Translations under genes and position numbers: made by a program
Part shown: piece by piece, positions 40,111 to 49,007 of the stretch
Layout of the letters: each line of letters begins with the position of its first letter
How positions within the stretch are numbered: the stretch's first letter is position 1
Origin: DASZTV01 sp035548055
GTDB lineage: Bacteria > Actinomycetota > Actinomycetes > JAFAQI01
DNA: 53,507 nt
NCBI GenBank assembly: GCA_035548055.1
Contig: DASZTL010000006.1
Span: forward strand, 1 to 53,507
Direction: 5' to 3'
The notes under the pieces: generated by a model
The model's input: only the letters and a program-made list of their open reading frames with translations
Databases searched by the model: none
What the model was told of the DNA's origin: nothing

Positions 40111-41835
40111 TTGGTGCTTGCCGGTCTGGGCACCGTCTGGATCCTCGACGGGCTCGAGGTCACGATCGTGGGTGCGGTCGGCAGCACCCTGACCAAGGCT
40201 CACAGTGGCATCTCCATCACGACCGCCCAAGTCGGCGACGCCGCCGGGGTGTACGTCGCGGGCGCGTGTCTCGGCGCGCTCGTCTTCGGCTACCTCACCG
40301 ACAAGCTCGGGCGCAAGAAGCTCTTCCTGGTCACCCTTGGCGTGTACCTGGTCGCGACGGTGCTCACCGGCATCTCGACGAACGCATGGATGTTCTTCGC
40401 CTTCCGGTTCTTCACCGGCATGGGCATCGGTGGCGAGTACGCCGCGATCAACTCGGCCATCGACGAGTTGATTCCTGCCAGGGTGCGCGGCACGGTCGAC
40501 CTAGTCGTCAACGGCTCGTACTGGCTCGGTACTGCCGCCGGTGCGGCCGCGACGCTGCTCCTGCTCGACCCGAAGGTGCTCGCCGTCGACGTCGGCTGGC
40601 GGGTGTGCTTCCTGATGGGCGCGGTGCTCGGCCTCGGGATCATGTTCGTCCGCCGGACGATCCCAGAGAGCCCACGATGGCTGATGACCCACGGCAAGGT
40701 CGACGAGGCGGAACAGATCGTCGACGGCATCGAGCAACACGTTCAGTCCTCCACCGGGCAAGACCTGCCCGAGCCGGATGACACGGAGATCGAGATCAAG
40801 CCACAGGAGTCGGTCGGCTTGCTCGACATGGCGAGAACGGTCTTCGGCTCCTATCCGAAGCGAACCGTTCTCGGACTCTCCCTGTTCGTCGGGCAGGCGT
40901 TCCTCTACAACGCCGTGTTCTTCACCTATGCGTTGGTCCTCACCACGTTCTACAAGGTCGGCAGCTCATCGGTCGGCTTCTACCTCATCGCCTTCGCCGT
41001 CGGGAACTTCCTCGGCCCGCTGATCCTCGGGCGGCTGTTCGACAACGTGGGGCGGCGCCCGATGATCGCGGGGACCTACATCCTGTCGGGAGTGATGCTG
41101 GCGATCACGGCGTGGCTCTTCGACGCCGGCACGCTCACCGCGACGACGCAGACGATCGCCTGGGTGGTCATCTTCTTCTTCGCCTCGGCGGGCGCGAGTG
41201 CGGCGTACCTCACGGTCAGCGAGATCTACCCCATGGAGACCAGGGCTATCGCCATCGCGCTGTTCTACGCCGTCGGCACCGGTCTCGGCGGCATCATCGG
41301 GCCGGTGCTGTTCGGGCACCTCATCGCGACGAAGCATCCGTTCGACACGGCGATCGGCTACCTGATCGGCGGCGGTCTGATGTTCGCGGCGGGTGTGGTC
41401 GAGATCTTCCTCGGCGTCGACGCCGAGCAGAAGAGCCTCGAGGACATCGCTTCGCCCATCACGGCGGCTGAGACCGACACGACGCAAGCCGCGCCGACCG
41501 GTGCAGCCCGCGCGCCGGCCAAGCTTCCACGCAACGTCCGGCCGTACCCCTACCCCGCGCAGAGCGGCCGGTTCGGACGCTATGACCTGCGCCCCGGCTC
41601 CACCGCGGTGCGCGAGACGCATCGGCGGGTCACCGATCGGGAGATCGACATCGTGATCGCGGCGCTACGGCGCGATGGCCCGGCCTCGATGTCGGCGCTG
41701 GCGGGGCGCGTCGGCGCCCGCTACTGGGGCCCGGGTCGGTTGCGCGAAGTGCTTCGCGAAGCGAGGGCGCGCAATGAGGTCGTGCGCCAAGGGCGCGACA
41801 CCTACGCTGCCACCGATGCCCCAGGATCCACCTGA
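40111..41835 (+). CDS. MFS transporter with additional C-terminal domain
   Basis: 574 residues from TTG 40111. There are twelve hydrophobic segments with MFS signatures: GYLTDKLGRKKLFL in loop 2-3, RFFTGMGIGGEY in helix 4, RRTIPESPRWL, and GRLFDNVGRRPMIAG in the second half. This is the sugar/metabolite:H+ symporter branch. Residues about 500-570 form an extra cytoplasmic domain (REIDIVIAALRRDGPASMSA, LAGRVGARYWGPGRLREVLR) that looks like a small winged helix. The frame continues upstream with family-like sequence (RLPWARWHWLVLAGLG) back to 40006, but with no ATG, GTG or TTG, so the true start may be a CTG at 40006. The substrate is unknown. Confidence 0.85.
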   Translation: MVLAGLGTVWILDGLEVTIVGAVGSTLTKAHSGISITTAQVGDAAGVYVAGACLGALVFGYLTDKLGRKKLFLVTLGVYLVATVLTGISTNAWMFFAFRFFTGMGIGGEYAAINSAIDELIPARVRGTVDLVVNGSYWLGTAAGAAATLLLLDPKVLAVDVGWRVCFLMGAVLGLGIMFVRRTIPESPRWLMTHGKVDEAEQIVDGIEQHVQSSTGQDLPEPDDTEIEIKPQESVGLLDMARTVFGSYPKRTVLGLSLFVGQAFLYNAVFFTYALVLTTFYKVGSSSVGFYLIAFAVGNFLGPLILGRLFDNVGRRPMIAGTYILSGVMLAITAWLFDAGTLTATTQTIAWVVIFFFASAGASAAYLTVSEIYPMETRAIAIALFYAVGTGLGGIIGPVLFGHLIATKHPFDTAIGYLIGGGLMFAAGVVEIFLGVDAEQKSLEDIASPITAAETDTTQAAPTGAARAPAKLPRNVRPYPYPAQSGRFGRYDLRPGSTAVRETHRRVTDREIDIVIAALRRDGPASMSALAGRVGARYWGPGRLREVLREARARNEVVRQGRDTYAATDAPGST

Positions 41836-41841
41836 AGCTGG

Positions 41842-41928
41842 CCTCGAAGTAGCACATGTTGTCCGTCTCGAATCGGACAACGAGCCCAGAAGTGGCTCGC
41901 GCGACGTACATCATGTGCTACTTCGAGG
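41842..41928. repeat. Nested inverted repeat able to form a three-way junction
   Basis: Outer arms CCTCGAAGTAGCACATG (41842-41858) and its exact complement (41912-41928) are 17 bp. Inside are two further perfect hairpins: TTGTCCG/CGGACAA (41859-41865, 41874-41880) and CGAGCC/GGCTCG (41881-41886, 41894-41899), leaving 12 bases (41900-41911) unpaired. The element fills most of the gap between the convergent transporter and Fur genes. It is too elaborate for a simple terminator. It could be a REP/MITE-like mobile repeat, a structured RNA, or a bidirectional terminator. It is not a tRNA. Confidence 0.8.
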
Positions 41929-41940
41929 GCGAAGGCAGTG

Positions 41941-42408
41941 CTAGTGATCGTGCTGGGCGACGCAGTCCTTGCAGTACCCGCTCAGCGCGACGTGGCTGGC
42001 GTCCAACTGGAAGCCGCTGATCTTTCGTACGCGGTCCGCAGTGTCCCCGAGGATCTCCGGCGGCAAGTCGACCACCCGGCCGCACCCGGCGCACTGCGCG
42101 TGCAGGTGCTCGTGCACGGGCGCCGGCTCGACCACGTGGTACGCCGTGAGGCCGCGGTCGAGATGTACGTGGCGGAGCACTCCCGCTGCGGCGAGACCGT
42201 CGAGCGTCCGGTACACCGTCGCCCGATGGACACCAGCGTTGCGGAGCGCGACCTGGTTGAGAACTTCCTCGGCTGACGGATGGTCGCCACCGGCTGCAAG
42301 CACGCAGCTCAGCACCGCAACCCGCGGCTTGGTGACCCGCTGCCCGGCAGCCCGGAGCAGAGCCTCGGCTCGAGCGTCGAGGCTCTGCTCACGAGCCGAC
42401 ACGGTCAT
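41941..42408 (-). CDS. Fur-family metalloregulator
   Basis: 155 residues. The winged helix covers about 10-85 (RVTKPRVAVLSCVLAAGGDH, SAEEVLNQVALRNAGVHRAT, VYRTLDGLAAAGVLRHVHL). The dimerisation domain has the metal ligands HEHLHAQCAGCGRVVDL and GYCKDCVAQHDH, giving two CxxC pairs for structural zinc. The HEHLHAQC pattern is common to Fur, Zur and PerR-like proteins, so the sensed metal is not decided. It starts 16 bases after the H1-tail protein gene and is probably co-transcribed with it. Confidence 0.9.
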   Translation of the reverse strand: MTVSAREQSLDARAEALLRAAGQRVTKPRVAVLSCVLAAGGDHPSAEEVLNQVALRNAGVHRATVYRTLDGLAAAGVLRHVHLDRGLTAYHVVEPAPVHEHLHAQCAGCGRVVDLPPEILGDTADRVRKISGFQLDASHVALSGYCKDCVAQHDH

Positions 42409-42424
42409 CAGACCAACACGGCCA

Positions 42425-42775
42425 TTAGCGCGGGCCGCGAACCTCAGGAACGCGCGGCATGCGCGGGCGGATCAGTTTGTCGAGGAAGGACGACAGGCCA
42501 CCGTCGCTCGCGGCACCCTTGAGGGCGTCGAGTGCCTTCAACCGCTCCGCCTGCTCCTCGCGAGCCGCGTTCAGCTTCGTCACCAGCTCATCGATCTGGC
42601 CGCTGAGCGCCGTGACCGCCTTGACCTCGCCTTCGACTGCGCCGAGCAGTGCCTTCAGGCCGCCGGCGAGGTCCATCACCTGTGCGCCAACCGCTGGGCG
42701 TGCTGCGGCGGGACGAGCCGCGGTCTTCTTCGCCGCCGGTCGCCTGCTCGCCGTCTTCTTCGCCGTACGCGCCAT
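42425..42775 (-). CDS. Small protein with histone-H1-like basic N-terminus and coiled-coil body
   Basis: 116 residues from ATG 42775, five bases after GAGGAG; longer open sequence upstream overlaps the SRAP gene. Residues 1-28 are Lys/Arg/Ala/Pro-rich (ARTAKKTASRRPAAKKTAAR). The middle (40-90) is a helical, coiled-coil-like stretch (EGEVKAVTALSGQIDELVTK, LNAAREEQAERLKALDAL). The end is basic and Pro-rich. A DNA-associated role is inferred from the tail alone; I do not know the family. It precedes fur on the same strand and is divergent from the SRAP gene with 96 bases between. Confidence 0.65.
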   Translation of the reverse strand: MARTAKKTASRRPAAKKTAARPAAARPAVGAQVMDLAGGLKALLGAVEGEVKAVTALSGQIDELVTKLNAAREEQAERLKALDALKGAASDGGLSSFLDKLIRPRMPRVPEVRGPR

Positions 42776-42845
42776 TCCAGCTCCTCGATCGTGGGGAAGT
42801 AGGTCAATCGATGTGATGCGGGGAAACACGCTATCGAACCAGCCG

Positions 42846-42861
42846 TATCCCGACCGGGATA
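42846..42861. promoter_or_regulatory. Palindrome upstream of the SRAP gene
   Basis: TATCCCGACCGGGATA has perfect 7-bp arms and two central bases, ending 10 bases before the SRAP start codon at 42872. No ribosome site is present between, so the mRNA may be leaderless with GATAGA (42858-42863) as -10. It is a probable operator for a regulator I cannot name. Confidence 0.5.
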
Positions 42862-42871
42862 GAAACGACAC

Positions 42872-43561
42872 ATGTGTGGTCGCTACGCGAACGCGAGGCA
42901 CGACGGCGACCTGTTGCGCGACTTCCAGATCGCATCGGTGGTCGACGATCCGCCGGAGCCGTCCTGGAACATCGCGCCGACGGATCCCGGGCGGGTCGTG
43001 CTCGAGCGGATCGTCAACGACCGGCCCGACCGCCAGCTCCGCACCCTCAAGTGGGGTCTGGTGCCGTTCTGGGCGAAGGACCCGCGGATCGCCGCCAAGC
43101 ACATCAACGCCCGCTCTGAGACCGTCACCACCAAGCCGGCCTTCAAGGCCGCCGCGGTGAAGCACCGCTGCATCGTCCCCGCCGACGGCTACTACGAGTG
43201 GATGGTTGCCGAGGACGGCAAGCACCCGATGTTTCTTCATGGTGACGGCGTCCTCGGCTTCGCCGGGCTCTACGAGAGCCGCCGCGACTTCGACGATCCC
43301 GATGCGTGGCTACGGACGTACACGATCCTCACCTGTACGGCGACCGACGAGCTCGGGCACATCCACGACCGCTCACCCGTCGTCGTACCCCGGGAGCTCA
43401 CCGACGCGTGGCTGGACCCCACGATGACCGACCCGGACACGGTGCGCGACCTGATCGCGGCAATGCCGGAACCGCGCCTGCACGCGTACGAGGTGTCCAC
43501 CGCCGTGAACTCGGTCCGCAACAACGGACCAGGCTTGATCGAGCCGATCGAATCGGCCTGA
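42872..43561 (+). CDS. SRAP-domain protein (YedK/HMCES), abasic-site DNA-protein crosslinker
   Basis: 229 residues covering the whole SRAP domain. The catalytic Cys2 is exposed after removal of Met1 (MCGRYAN). The other active residues are Asn79/Arg81 (HINARSET), Glu109 (GYYEW) and His165 (IHDRSPVVV). Also seen are WNIAPT and LKWGLVPFWAKD. The protein joins covalently to abasic sites in single-stranded DNA through a thiazolidine ring and protects them from strand breakage. No LexA box is seen; a 16-base palindrome lies upstream. The 3' end is 4 bases from the convergent GGDEF/EAL gene. Confidence 0.94.
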   Translation: MCGRYANARHDGDLLRDFQIASVVDDPPEPSWNIAPTDPGRVVLERIVNDRPDRQLRTLKWGLVPFWAKDPRIAAKHINARSETVTTKPAFKAAAVKHRCIVPADGYYEWMVAEDGKHPMFLHGDGVLGFAGLYESRRDFDDPDAWLRTYTILTCTATDELGHIHDRSPVVVPRELTDAWLDPTMTDPDTVRDLIAAMPEPRLHAYEVSTAVNSVRNNGPGLIEPIESA

Positions 43562-43565
43562 CCGG

Positions 43566-45359
43566 TCAGCCGGCAGCGGCGGCGTGCGCGTCCGCGACGT
43601 CATCTGCGTGGTCGTCGCGCATCCCGGCAAGGGTGTCGGTCGTGAGCATCGCGGTGATCTGCTCGGCCGGGCGGGGCACCGCAAACCGGAAGCCCTGCCC
43701 GAAGCGGCAACCCAGCGAGCGCAGCGTGCGCAGCTGGTCGGTCGTCTCGATGCCTTCGGCGACGGTCTCCAGGTCGAAGGCGAGAGCAAGGTCGAGGATC
43801 GATCGGACCAACACCGATGCGCGCGGCCGACCGCCGAGCGATCCGACGAAGCTGCGGTCGATCTTCAGGATGTCGACCGGGTACCGGTCGAGATAGGCGA
43901 ACGACGAGTAGCCGGTACCGAAGTCATCGACCGCGACCTTCACCCCGACCGATCGCAACGCCGACAGTCGCGATCGTGCCAGCTCGGCATCCTTGAGCAG
44001 CAGGTTCTCGGTGATCTCGACGACGAGTGACTCCGGTGGCATGTCCGCGTCCTGCAGGATCGCAACCACGATCGCGACGAGGTCCGGGTCGTGCAGCTGG
44101 CTGGGCGACAGGTTGGCCGACACCGAGAACGGTGCACCCGCGACCTCCTGCCAGACTGCAGCGTCCTTCGCCGCCTGTTCGAGCACCCAGCGACCGAGCG
44201 GCAGGATCAACCCGGTGTCCTCGGCGATGTCGACGAACGCGGTCGGCAGCAGCAGGCCACGCTCGGGGTGGCGCCACCTCAACAATGCTTCGGCACCGAC
44301 CACTTCGAGTGTGTCGAGGTCGACGAGCGGCTGATAGTGAAGGACGAAGTCGCCGTTGTCGACGCTGCGCCGCAGCTCGGTCTCGAGGCGGAGCCGACGG
44401 GCGACGCGCGCCTGCATAGCCGGCTCGAAGCTGACGATCCGGTTCTTGCCATCCGCCTTGGCGCGATACATCGCAACGTCCGCGTCACGCATCAGATCGA
44501 GCGTTCCGCGTGCATCCGCCGCGTGACACAAGCCGATGCTCGCCGACAGCGAGATCGTGCCGCGCGAGAACGCAAACGGAGCGTTGACCGCGATCAGCAG
44601 TCGCTGCGCCGCCGCGAGCGTCTGGTGGTGGTCGACCCGCTCGAGGAGTACGGCGAACTCGTCACCGCCGAGCCGGGCGACGAGGTCGCTGGGGCGCAGC
44701 GACCCGCGCAACCGCCGGGCCACCATCATCAGCAGCTCGTCGCCGATCGCATGACCGTACGTGTCGTTGACCGCCTTGAAGCCGTCGAGGTCGAGCATCA
44801 GCAGCGCGATGCCGGGACCTGCCGCGGCAAGCCCCTCGATTGCAACCTCGATACGGTCCGCGAGCGACAGCCGGTTCGCGAGGCCGGTGAGCGGGTCGGT
44901 ATGGGCGAGCCGGCGCAAGCCGAGCTCGGCGTGCTTACGGGTCGTGATGTCGGTGACGACGCCGTCGATGATTCGGCGGCCGTCGGGCAGCTGTTCCCGC
45001 AGCCACATCTGGTCCTGCACCCACCGGGTCGCACCGTCGAGCCCGAGCATTCGGTACTCGACCTGCATGACACCCGAGTTGTCGATCGTCGCCGCATCCA
45101 GGTACGCGTCGCGGTCGTCGGGATGCACGGCTCGGGCCCAGGCGGCGCTCAGATCGGTGCCCGGCTCTGGCAGGCCACCAAGGAAGATCTCGATGCCCGG
45201 CCCGGTGTAGAGCTCGTTGTAACCCCCGCCGGGGATGACCTCGCCGCTGTAGATATGGCAGCCGACTCGCGTCAGGAGCTCGACGAACATCTCAGGCGTC
45301 GGCGGTGGGATCGGCTTGTAGCCGTCCCCGCTCTCCGAGAGCGATGAAGCGCCGCGCAC
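43566..45359 (-). CDS. PAS-GGDEF-EAL c-di-GMP turnover protein
   Basis: 597 residues. A PAS-like sensor (about 20-145; VEYRMLGLDGATRWVQDQ, IIDGVVTDITTRK) lacks membrane helices, so the protein is cytosolic. The GGDEF domain (150-315) is intact, ARLGGDEFAVLL, with I-site RPSD. The EAL domain (335-575) is also intact: EALLRWRHP, SANLSPSQ, VVEITEN, AVDDFGTGYSS, LKIDRSFV, AEGIET and FGQGF. Both making and breaking of c-di-GMP are possible, with PAS choosing between them. This contrasts with the degenerate EAL encoded at 33552. Confidence 0.94.
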   Translation of the reverse strand: MRGASSLSESGDGYKPIPPPTPEMFVELLTRVGCHIYSGEVIPGGGYNELYTGPGIEIFLGGLPEPGTDLSAAWARAVHPDDRDAYLDAATIDNSGVMQVEYRMLGLDGATRWVQDQMWLREQLPDGRRIIDGVVTDITTRKHAELGLRRLAHTDPLTGLANRLSLADRIEVAIEGLAAAGPGIALLMLDLDGFKAVNDTYGHAIGDELLMMVARRLRGSLRPSDLVARLGGDEFAVLLERVDHHQTLAAAQRLLIAVNAPFAFSRGTISLSASIGLCHAADARGTLDLMRDADVAMYRAKADGKNRIVSFEPAMQARVARRLRLETELRRSVDNGDFVLHYQPLVDLDTLEVVGAEALLRWRHPERGLLLPTAFVDIAEDTGLILPLGRWVLEQAAKDAAVWQEVAGAPFSVSANLSPSQLHDPDLVAIVVAILQDADMPPESLVVEITENLLLKDAELARSRLSALRSVGVKVAVDDFGTGYSSFAYLDRYPVDILKIDRSFVGSLGGRPRASVLVRSILDLALAFDLETVAEGIETTDQLRTLRSLGCRFGQGFRFAVPRPAEQITAMLTTDTLAGMRDDHADDVADAHAAAAG

Positions 45360-45497
45360 GACCTCACGATGCCAGCCTCGCGCGTCCCGCGCCAGCAGGG
45401 CCCCTCACCGGCTGGCAGGCGACCCTGCCCTTCAGCGCGATCCTGGGGTTGAAACTCGGCGAAGCGGGCCTGGCCGCAAGACCTATGCTCACCGAAC

Positions 45498-47012
45498 ATG
45501 GGGGCAGCTCCCGTAACCCGCTACGTCGACAGCGGCGGCGTCAAGATCGCCTACCAGGTGTTCGGCGACGGTCCGATCGATCTCGTCATGGTGCCCGGGT
45601 TCGTCTCGAACCTCGACCTGCAGTGGACCGACCCCGGCATGACCGGGTTCAACGAGCGCATGGCGACGTTCTCGCGGCTGGTGATGTACGGCAAGGCCGG
45701 CACCGGCCTGTCGGACCCGGTTCCGGCGGTACCAACGCTGGAACAGCGGATGGCCGACCTCGGCGCGGTCCTTGACGCGACCGGCGCGGAGCGGCCGGTT
45801 CTGGTCGGGGTCTCAGAGGGCGCACCGATGAGCCTGCTGTACGCCGCGACGTACCCCGACCGCGTGCGAGGTCTCATCCTTTTCGGCGGCATCGTCTGCG
45901 GCCAGATCGGCCCACACAACCCAGCCGGCGCACGTTGGGAGGCGGCCGCGTCACGACTGCGCATCGTGGTCGACAACTGGGGCGAGGGACATCTCCTCGA
46001 GATGTTCAGCCCCACCCTCGCCGGCGCGCCCTTCGCCCGCCGCGTCGCCGGGATCCACGAGCGGGCAATGGCAAGCCCGGCGATGGCGCGTGCCGCCTTC
46101 GACGCGATCCTCGACACGGACGTTCGCGACATCCTGCCGACGATCAACGTGCCAACGCTGGTTCTTCACCGGATCGGTGACGTGGTCCCCATCGAAGGCG
46201 CGCGATACCTCGCCGAGCACGTGCCCGGCGCGCGGCTCGTCGAGTTCCCCGGCTCGGATCACTACTGGTGGGTCGGCGAGGCCGCCCCCATCGCCGACGC
46301 CATCGAGGAGTTCGTCACCGGTGCGAAGCCCGAACGCTCCAACGACCGGATGCTCGCGACCGTTCTGTTCACCGACATCGTGGGCTCGACCGAACGAGCC
46401 GCCGCGCTCGGTGATGCGCAGTGGCGTCGACTCCTCGAACAACACAACTCCCTCAGCAACCAGCAGATCGCAGCGTTCCGCGGCCGCGCCGTGACGTCCA
46501 CCGGAGACGGCTTCCTCGCGGTCTTCGACGGCCCGGCTCGCGGCGTGCGGTGTGCGCGTGCGCTGATCGAAGGGATGCAGGAACTCGGCCTGGAGATCCG
46601 CGCCGGGCTGCACACGGGCGAGTGCGAGCGCGTCGACGGGGACAACATCGGAGGGCTTGCCGTCCACATCGGCGCACGCATCTCGGCACTCGCCGGTCCC
46701 GGCGAAGTCCTCGTTTCCAGCACTGTGCGCGACCTCGTCGCAGGGGCCGGGATCGAGTTCGAGAGCACCGGCGAGCACGAGCTGCGCGGAATCCCCGGAA
46801 CGTGGGGGGTCCATCGGGTCGTCACTGCCCCGTCAGCAGAGGCCCGAGAGCGCGAGCCCGTTCCGGTGGGACGCCAACCCATCACCCATACGTCGCCGCC
46901 CCGGTCCCAGCGGGCGCTGGTCGCGACGATGCGCCGCTGGCCCGGCCTCACGCGGCGCATCTCACGACCGATCTACCGCGGCCAGCTCGACGATCTCTCG
47001 CGAGAGCGCTGA
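45498..47012 (+). CDS. Alpha/beta-hydrolase fused to class III adenylate/guanylate cyclase
   Basis: 504 residues. The N-terminal alpha/beta-hydrolase (1-275) has the nucleophile elbow VGVSEGAPMSLL with Ser, an acidic residue near LHRIGDVVPI and the His in GSDHYWWVG. The C-terminal cyclase (290-450) has the metal Asp in LFTDIVGSTERAA, STGDGFLAVFDGP, GLHTGE and GLAVHIGARI. It should make cAMP or cGMP in a way controlled by the hydrolase domain or its ligand. This fusion is common in actinobacteria and proteobacteria. A -10-like TATGCT 8 bases before the ATG suggests a leaderless mRNA. Confidence 0.92.
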   Translation: MGAAPVTRYVDSGGVKIAYQVFGDGPIDLVMVPGFVSNLDLQWTDPGMTGFNERMATFSRLVMYGKAGTGLSDPVPAVPTLEQRMADLGAVLDATGAERPVLVGVSEGAPMSLLYAATYPDRVRGLILFGGIVCGQIGPHNPAGARWEAAASRLRIVVDNWGEGHLLEMFSPTLAGAPFARRVAGIHERAMASPAMARAAFDAILDTDVRDILPTINVPTLVLHRIGDVVPIEGARYLAEHVPGARLVEFPGSDHYWWVGEAAPIADAIEEFVTGAKPERSNDRMLATVLFTDIVGSTERAAALGDAQWRRLLEQHNSLSNQQIAAFRGRAVTSTGDGFLAVFDGPARGVRCARALIEGMQELGLEIRAGLHTGECERVDGDNIGGLAVHIGARISALAGPGEVLVSSTVRDLVAGAGIEFESTGEHELRGIPGTWGVHRVVTAPSAEAREREPVPVGRQPITHTSPPRSQRALVATMRRWPGLTRRISRPIYRGQLDDLSRER

Positions 47013-47031
47013 GCGGCCTAGCATCACGGCC

Positions 47032-47658
47032 GTGGAGCGCACGCCGGACAAACCGACGCGGCCGTACGACAGCCCGGTACGCCGGGAGCGCTCCGCCGAG
47101 ACCCGCGAGCGCATCGTCGGGGCCGGCTCTGGGCTGGTCCGCGAAATCGGGTCGTGGGACTGGAGCGGCCTGACGGTCCGTGAGGTCGCCGCACGTGCCG
47201 GCGTTCACGAGCGGACCGTCCATCGACACTTCGCCACCGAGCGCGACCTGCGGGCCGCGGTGCTGCAGCGCCTGATCGAGGAGGCCGGCGTCACCGTCGA
47301 AGGCATGCGACTCGACGAGGTCCCCCACCACGTCGAGCAGCTCTTCGGCTACCTGTCGGAGTTCTCGAGCGCGCCACGGCGCCAACCGGATGCGCTGTTC
47401 GTCGCCCTCGACCAGCGCCGAAAAGCGGCGTTGCTCGAGACGGTCAACCTCGGCGCCAAGGGCCTGTCCGAAGAGGAGACGCGCCTCGTCGCAGCGATGA
47501 TCGACACGCTGTGGGGCATGCCCACCTACAACCGGCTCACCGGCGACTGGGGTCTCGACGCGACCGACGCCGCGCGCGGCGTCAACTGGCTGGTCGGACT
47601 CCTGACGAAGGCAGTCATGGCCGGTCGGGGGCCTGGGTCAGCCAACAACGATCGGTAG
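47032..47658 (+). CDS. TetR-family regulator
   Basis: 208 residues from GTG 47032; longer open sequence upstream overlaps the cyclase gene. The TetR helix-turn-helix lies at about 22-68 (SAETRERIVGAGSGLVREIG, LTVREVAARAGVHERTVHRH, FATERDLRAAVL). The C-terminal ligand domain has no recognisable ligand signature. TAGCAT (47019-47024) fits a leaderless -10. The last 21 bases overlap the end of the convergent P450 gene, which it may control. Confidence 0.88.
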   Translation: MERTPDKPTRPYDSPVRRERSAETRERIVGAGSGLVREIGSWDWSGLTVREVAARAGVHERTVHRHFATERDLRAAVLQRLIEEAGVTVEGMRLDEVPHHVEQLFGYLSEFSSAPRRQPDALFVALDQRRKAALLETVNLGAKGLSEEETRLVAAMIDTLWGMPTYNRLTGDWGLDATDAARGVNWLVGLLTKAVMAGRGPGSANNDR

Positions 47659-48867
47659 CGTCTCCCAGCCGCGCACCGTCGAGGTCGAGCCCAGCTTTGC
47701 GCCTGCCCAGTCGACCTCCCAGGTCGGCCAGCGCTTGAGGATCTCCTCCAGGGCGACCTTGCCCTCGAGCCTGGCAAGCGCCGCACCCATGCAGTAGTGC
47801 ACCGAGTAGCCGAATCCGAGGTGCTGGCTGATCGGGCGGTGGATGTCGTAAGTGTCCCCGTCGGGGTACACGCGGTCGTCGCGGTTCCCGGAGCCGAGCA
47901 GGAACAGCATGACGCTGCCCGCCGGCACCGTCTGACCGCACAGCTCGCAGTCGCGCGCGACGTAGCGGGCGACGTGCGGCCCGGGCGGCTGGAACCGGAC
48001 TGTCTCTTCGACCGCGTTCGCCACCAGCGACAGATCTTCGACGATGGCTTTGCGCTGGTCCGGGTGCTGCGCTAGCAGCGACCCCATCCAGCCGATCAAC
48101 CGTGTCGTCGTCTCGTTGCCGGCGCCGGCTACGACCGCGACGTATGTGAGGACCTCCTGGCGCGTCAGCTTGCGCGTCACGCCGTGCTCGTCCTCGAACT
48201 CCGCATTGAGGAGGTCGGTCATGAGGTCGTTCGACGGGTTCTTCATCCGCCAGTCGACGTACTCAGCGAAGATGTCTCCTTCCGCGAACGACGTGTCCGT
48301 CACCACCATCTGCTCGCCGGCCTTGGTGCGGAGGTTGTTGTCGACGTTCGCGCGCACAGCCGCTGTGGCCTCCTCCGGGATACCGAGCAGCATGCCGATC
48401 ACCTTGCCCGGCATCTGCGCGCCGAGCTCTGCGATGAGGTCGAAGCGCTCCGCACCGATCAACGGGTCGAGGTGCTGGGCGCAGTAGGCGCGGATCTGCG
48501 GCTCGATCGCGGCGATGCGTCGCGGCGTGAAGACACGGACCAGCAGGCTGCGATGGAGGTCGTGGACCGGCGGATCCTCCATGATCAAGGTGCCGGACGG
48601 CAGGTCGAGATCTGCCTTGATCAGCTCGATGATCACGCCCTTGGCGGAGCTGAACGTCTGCCAGTCCGGCAGGCCTTTCGAGATGTCGGCGTGACGGCTC
48701 AGTGCATAGAAGTCGTACTGCTCGTTGTAATAGAGCGGCGCCTCGTCGCGCAGTCGGCGCCACATCGGGTACGGGTCGGCGGCGAGAGCGACGTCGTACG
48801 GGTCGTAGTACGGCGGCGCGTCGGTGGAGACGGACACGGACTCACCTTGTCTGGAGCTCGACGACAT
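47638..48867 (-). CDS. Cytochrome P450
   Basis: 409 residues of the soluble bacterial class. The heme loop FGYSVHYCMGAALARLEG has Cys359, the I-helix oxygen motif is AGAGNETTT, and the K-helix ExxR is EETVR. Typical P450 features EDPPVHDLHRSLLVRVF and FQPPGPHVARYVARD are present. It is similar in style to actinobacterial CYP families that hydroxylate steroids, terpenoids or fatty acids, but the substrate cannot be named. It needs a ferredoxin and reductase, which are not in this window. The convergent TetR and the nearby Rieske and CoA-transferase genes suggest catabolism. Confidence 0.94.
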   Translation of the reverse strand: MSSSSRQGESVSVSTDAPPYYDPYDVALAADPYPMWRRLRDEAPLYYNEQYDFYALSRHADISKGLPDWQTFSSAKGVIIELIKADLDLPSGTLIMEDPPVHDLHRSLLVRVFTPRRIAAIEPQIRAYCAQHLDPLIGAERFDLIAELGAQMPGKVIGMLLGIPEEATAAVRANVDNNLRTKAGEQMVVTDTSFAEGDIFAEYVDWRMKNPSNDLMTDLLNAEFEDEHGVTRKLTRQEVLTYVAVVAGAGNETTTRLIGWMGSLLAQHPDQRKAIVEDLSLVANAVEETVRFQPPGPHVARYVARDCELCGQTVPAGSVMLFLLGSGNRDDRVYPDGDTYDIHRPISQHLGFGYSVHYCMGAALARLEGKVALEEILKRWPTWEVDWAGAKLGSTSTVRGWETLPIVVG

Positions 48868-49007
48868 GATTGATGTCAGAAGTCTGGCGTGAACCTATCG
48901 CCTTAGCAAGGCGCCCGGAATACCCCTGAGCGATACGGCGTTGCGGACTTCGTACGCCCGCCCGGGACATCGACGATTGGCGTTGGACCTCAGCGAGGAC
49001 GCACCTC

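Noticed and set aside
41842..41928. tRNA or tmRNA gene
   Set aside because: The outer stem is 17 bp, there is no T-arm GTTCRA signature and no CCA-type end, so it is not a tRNA.
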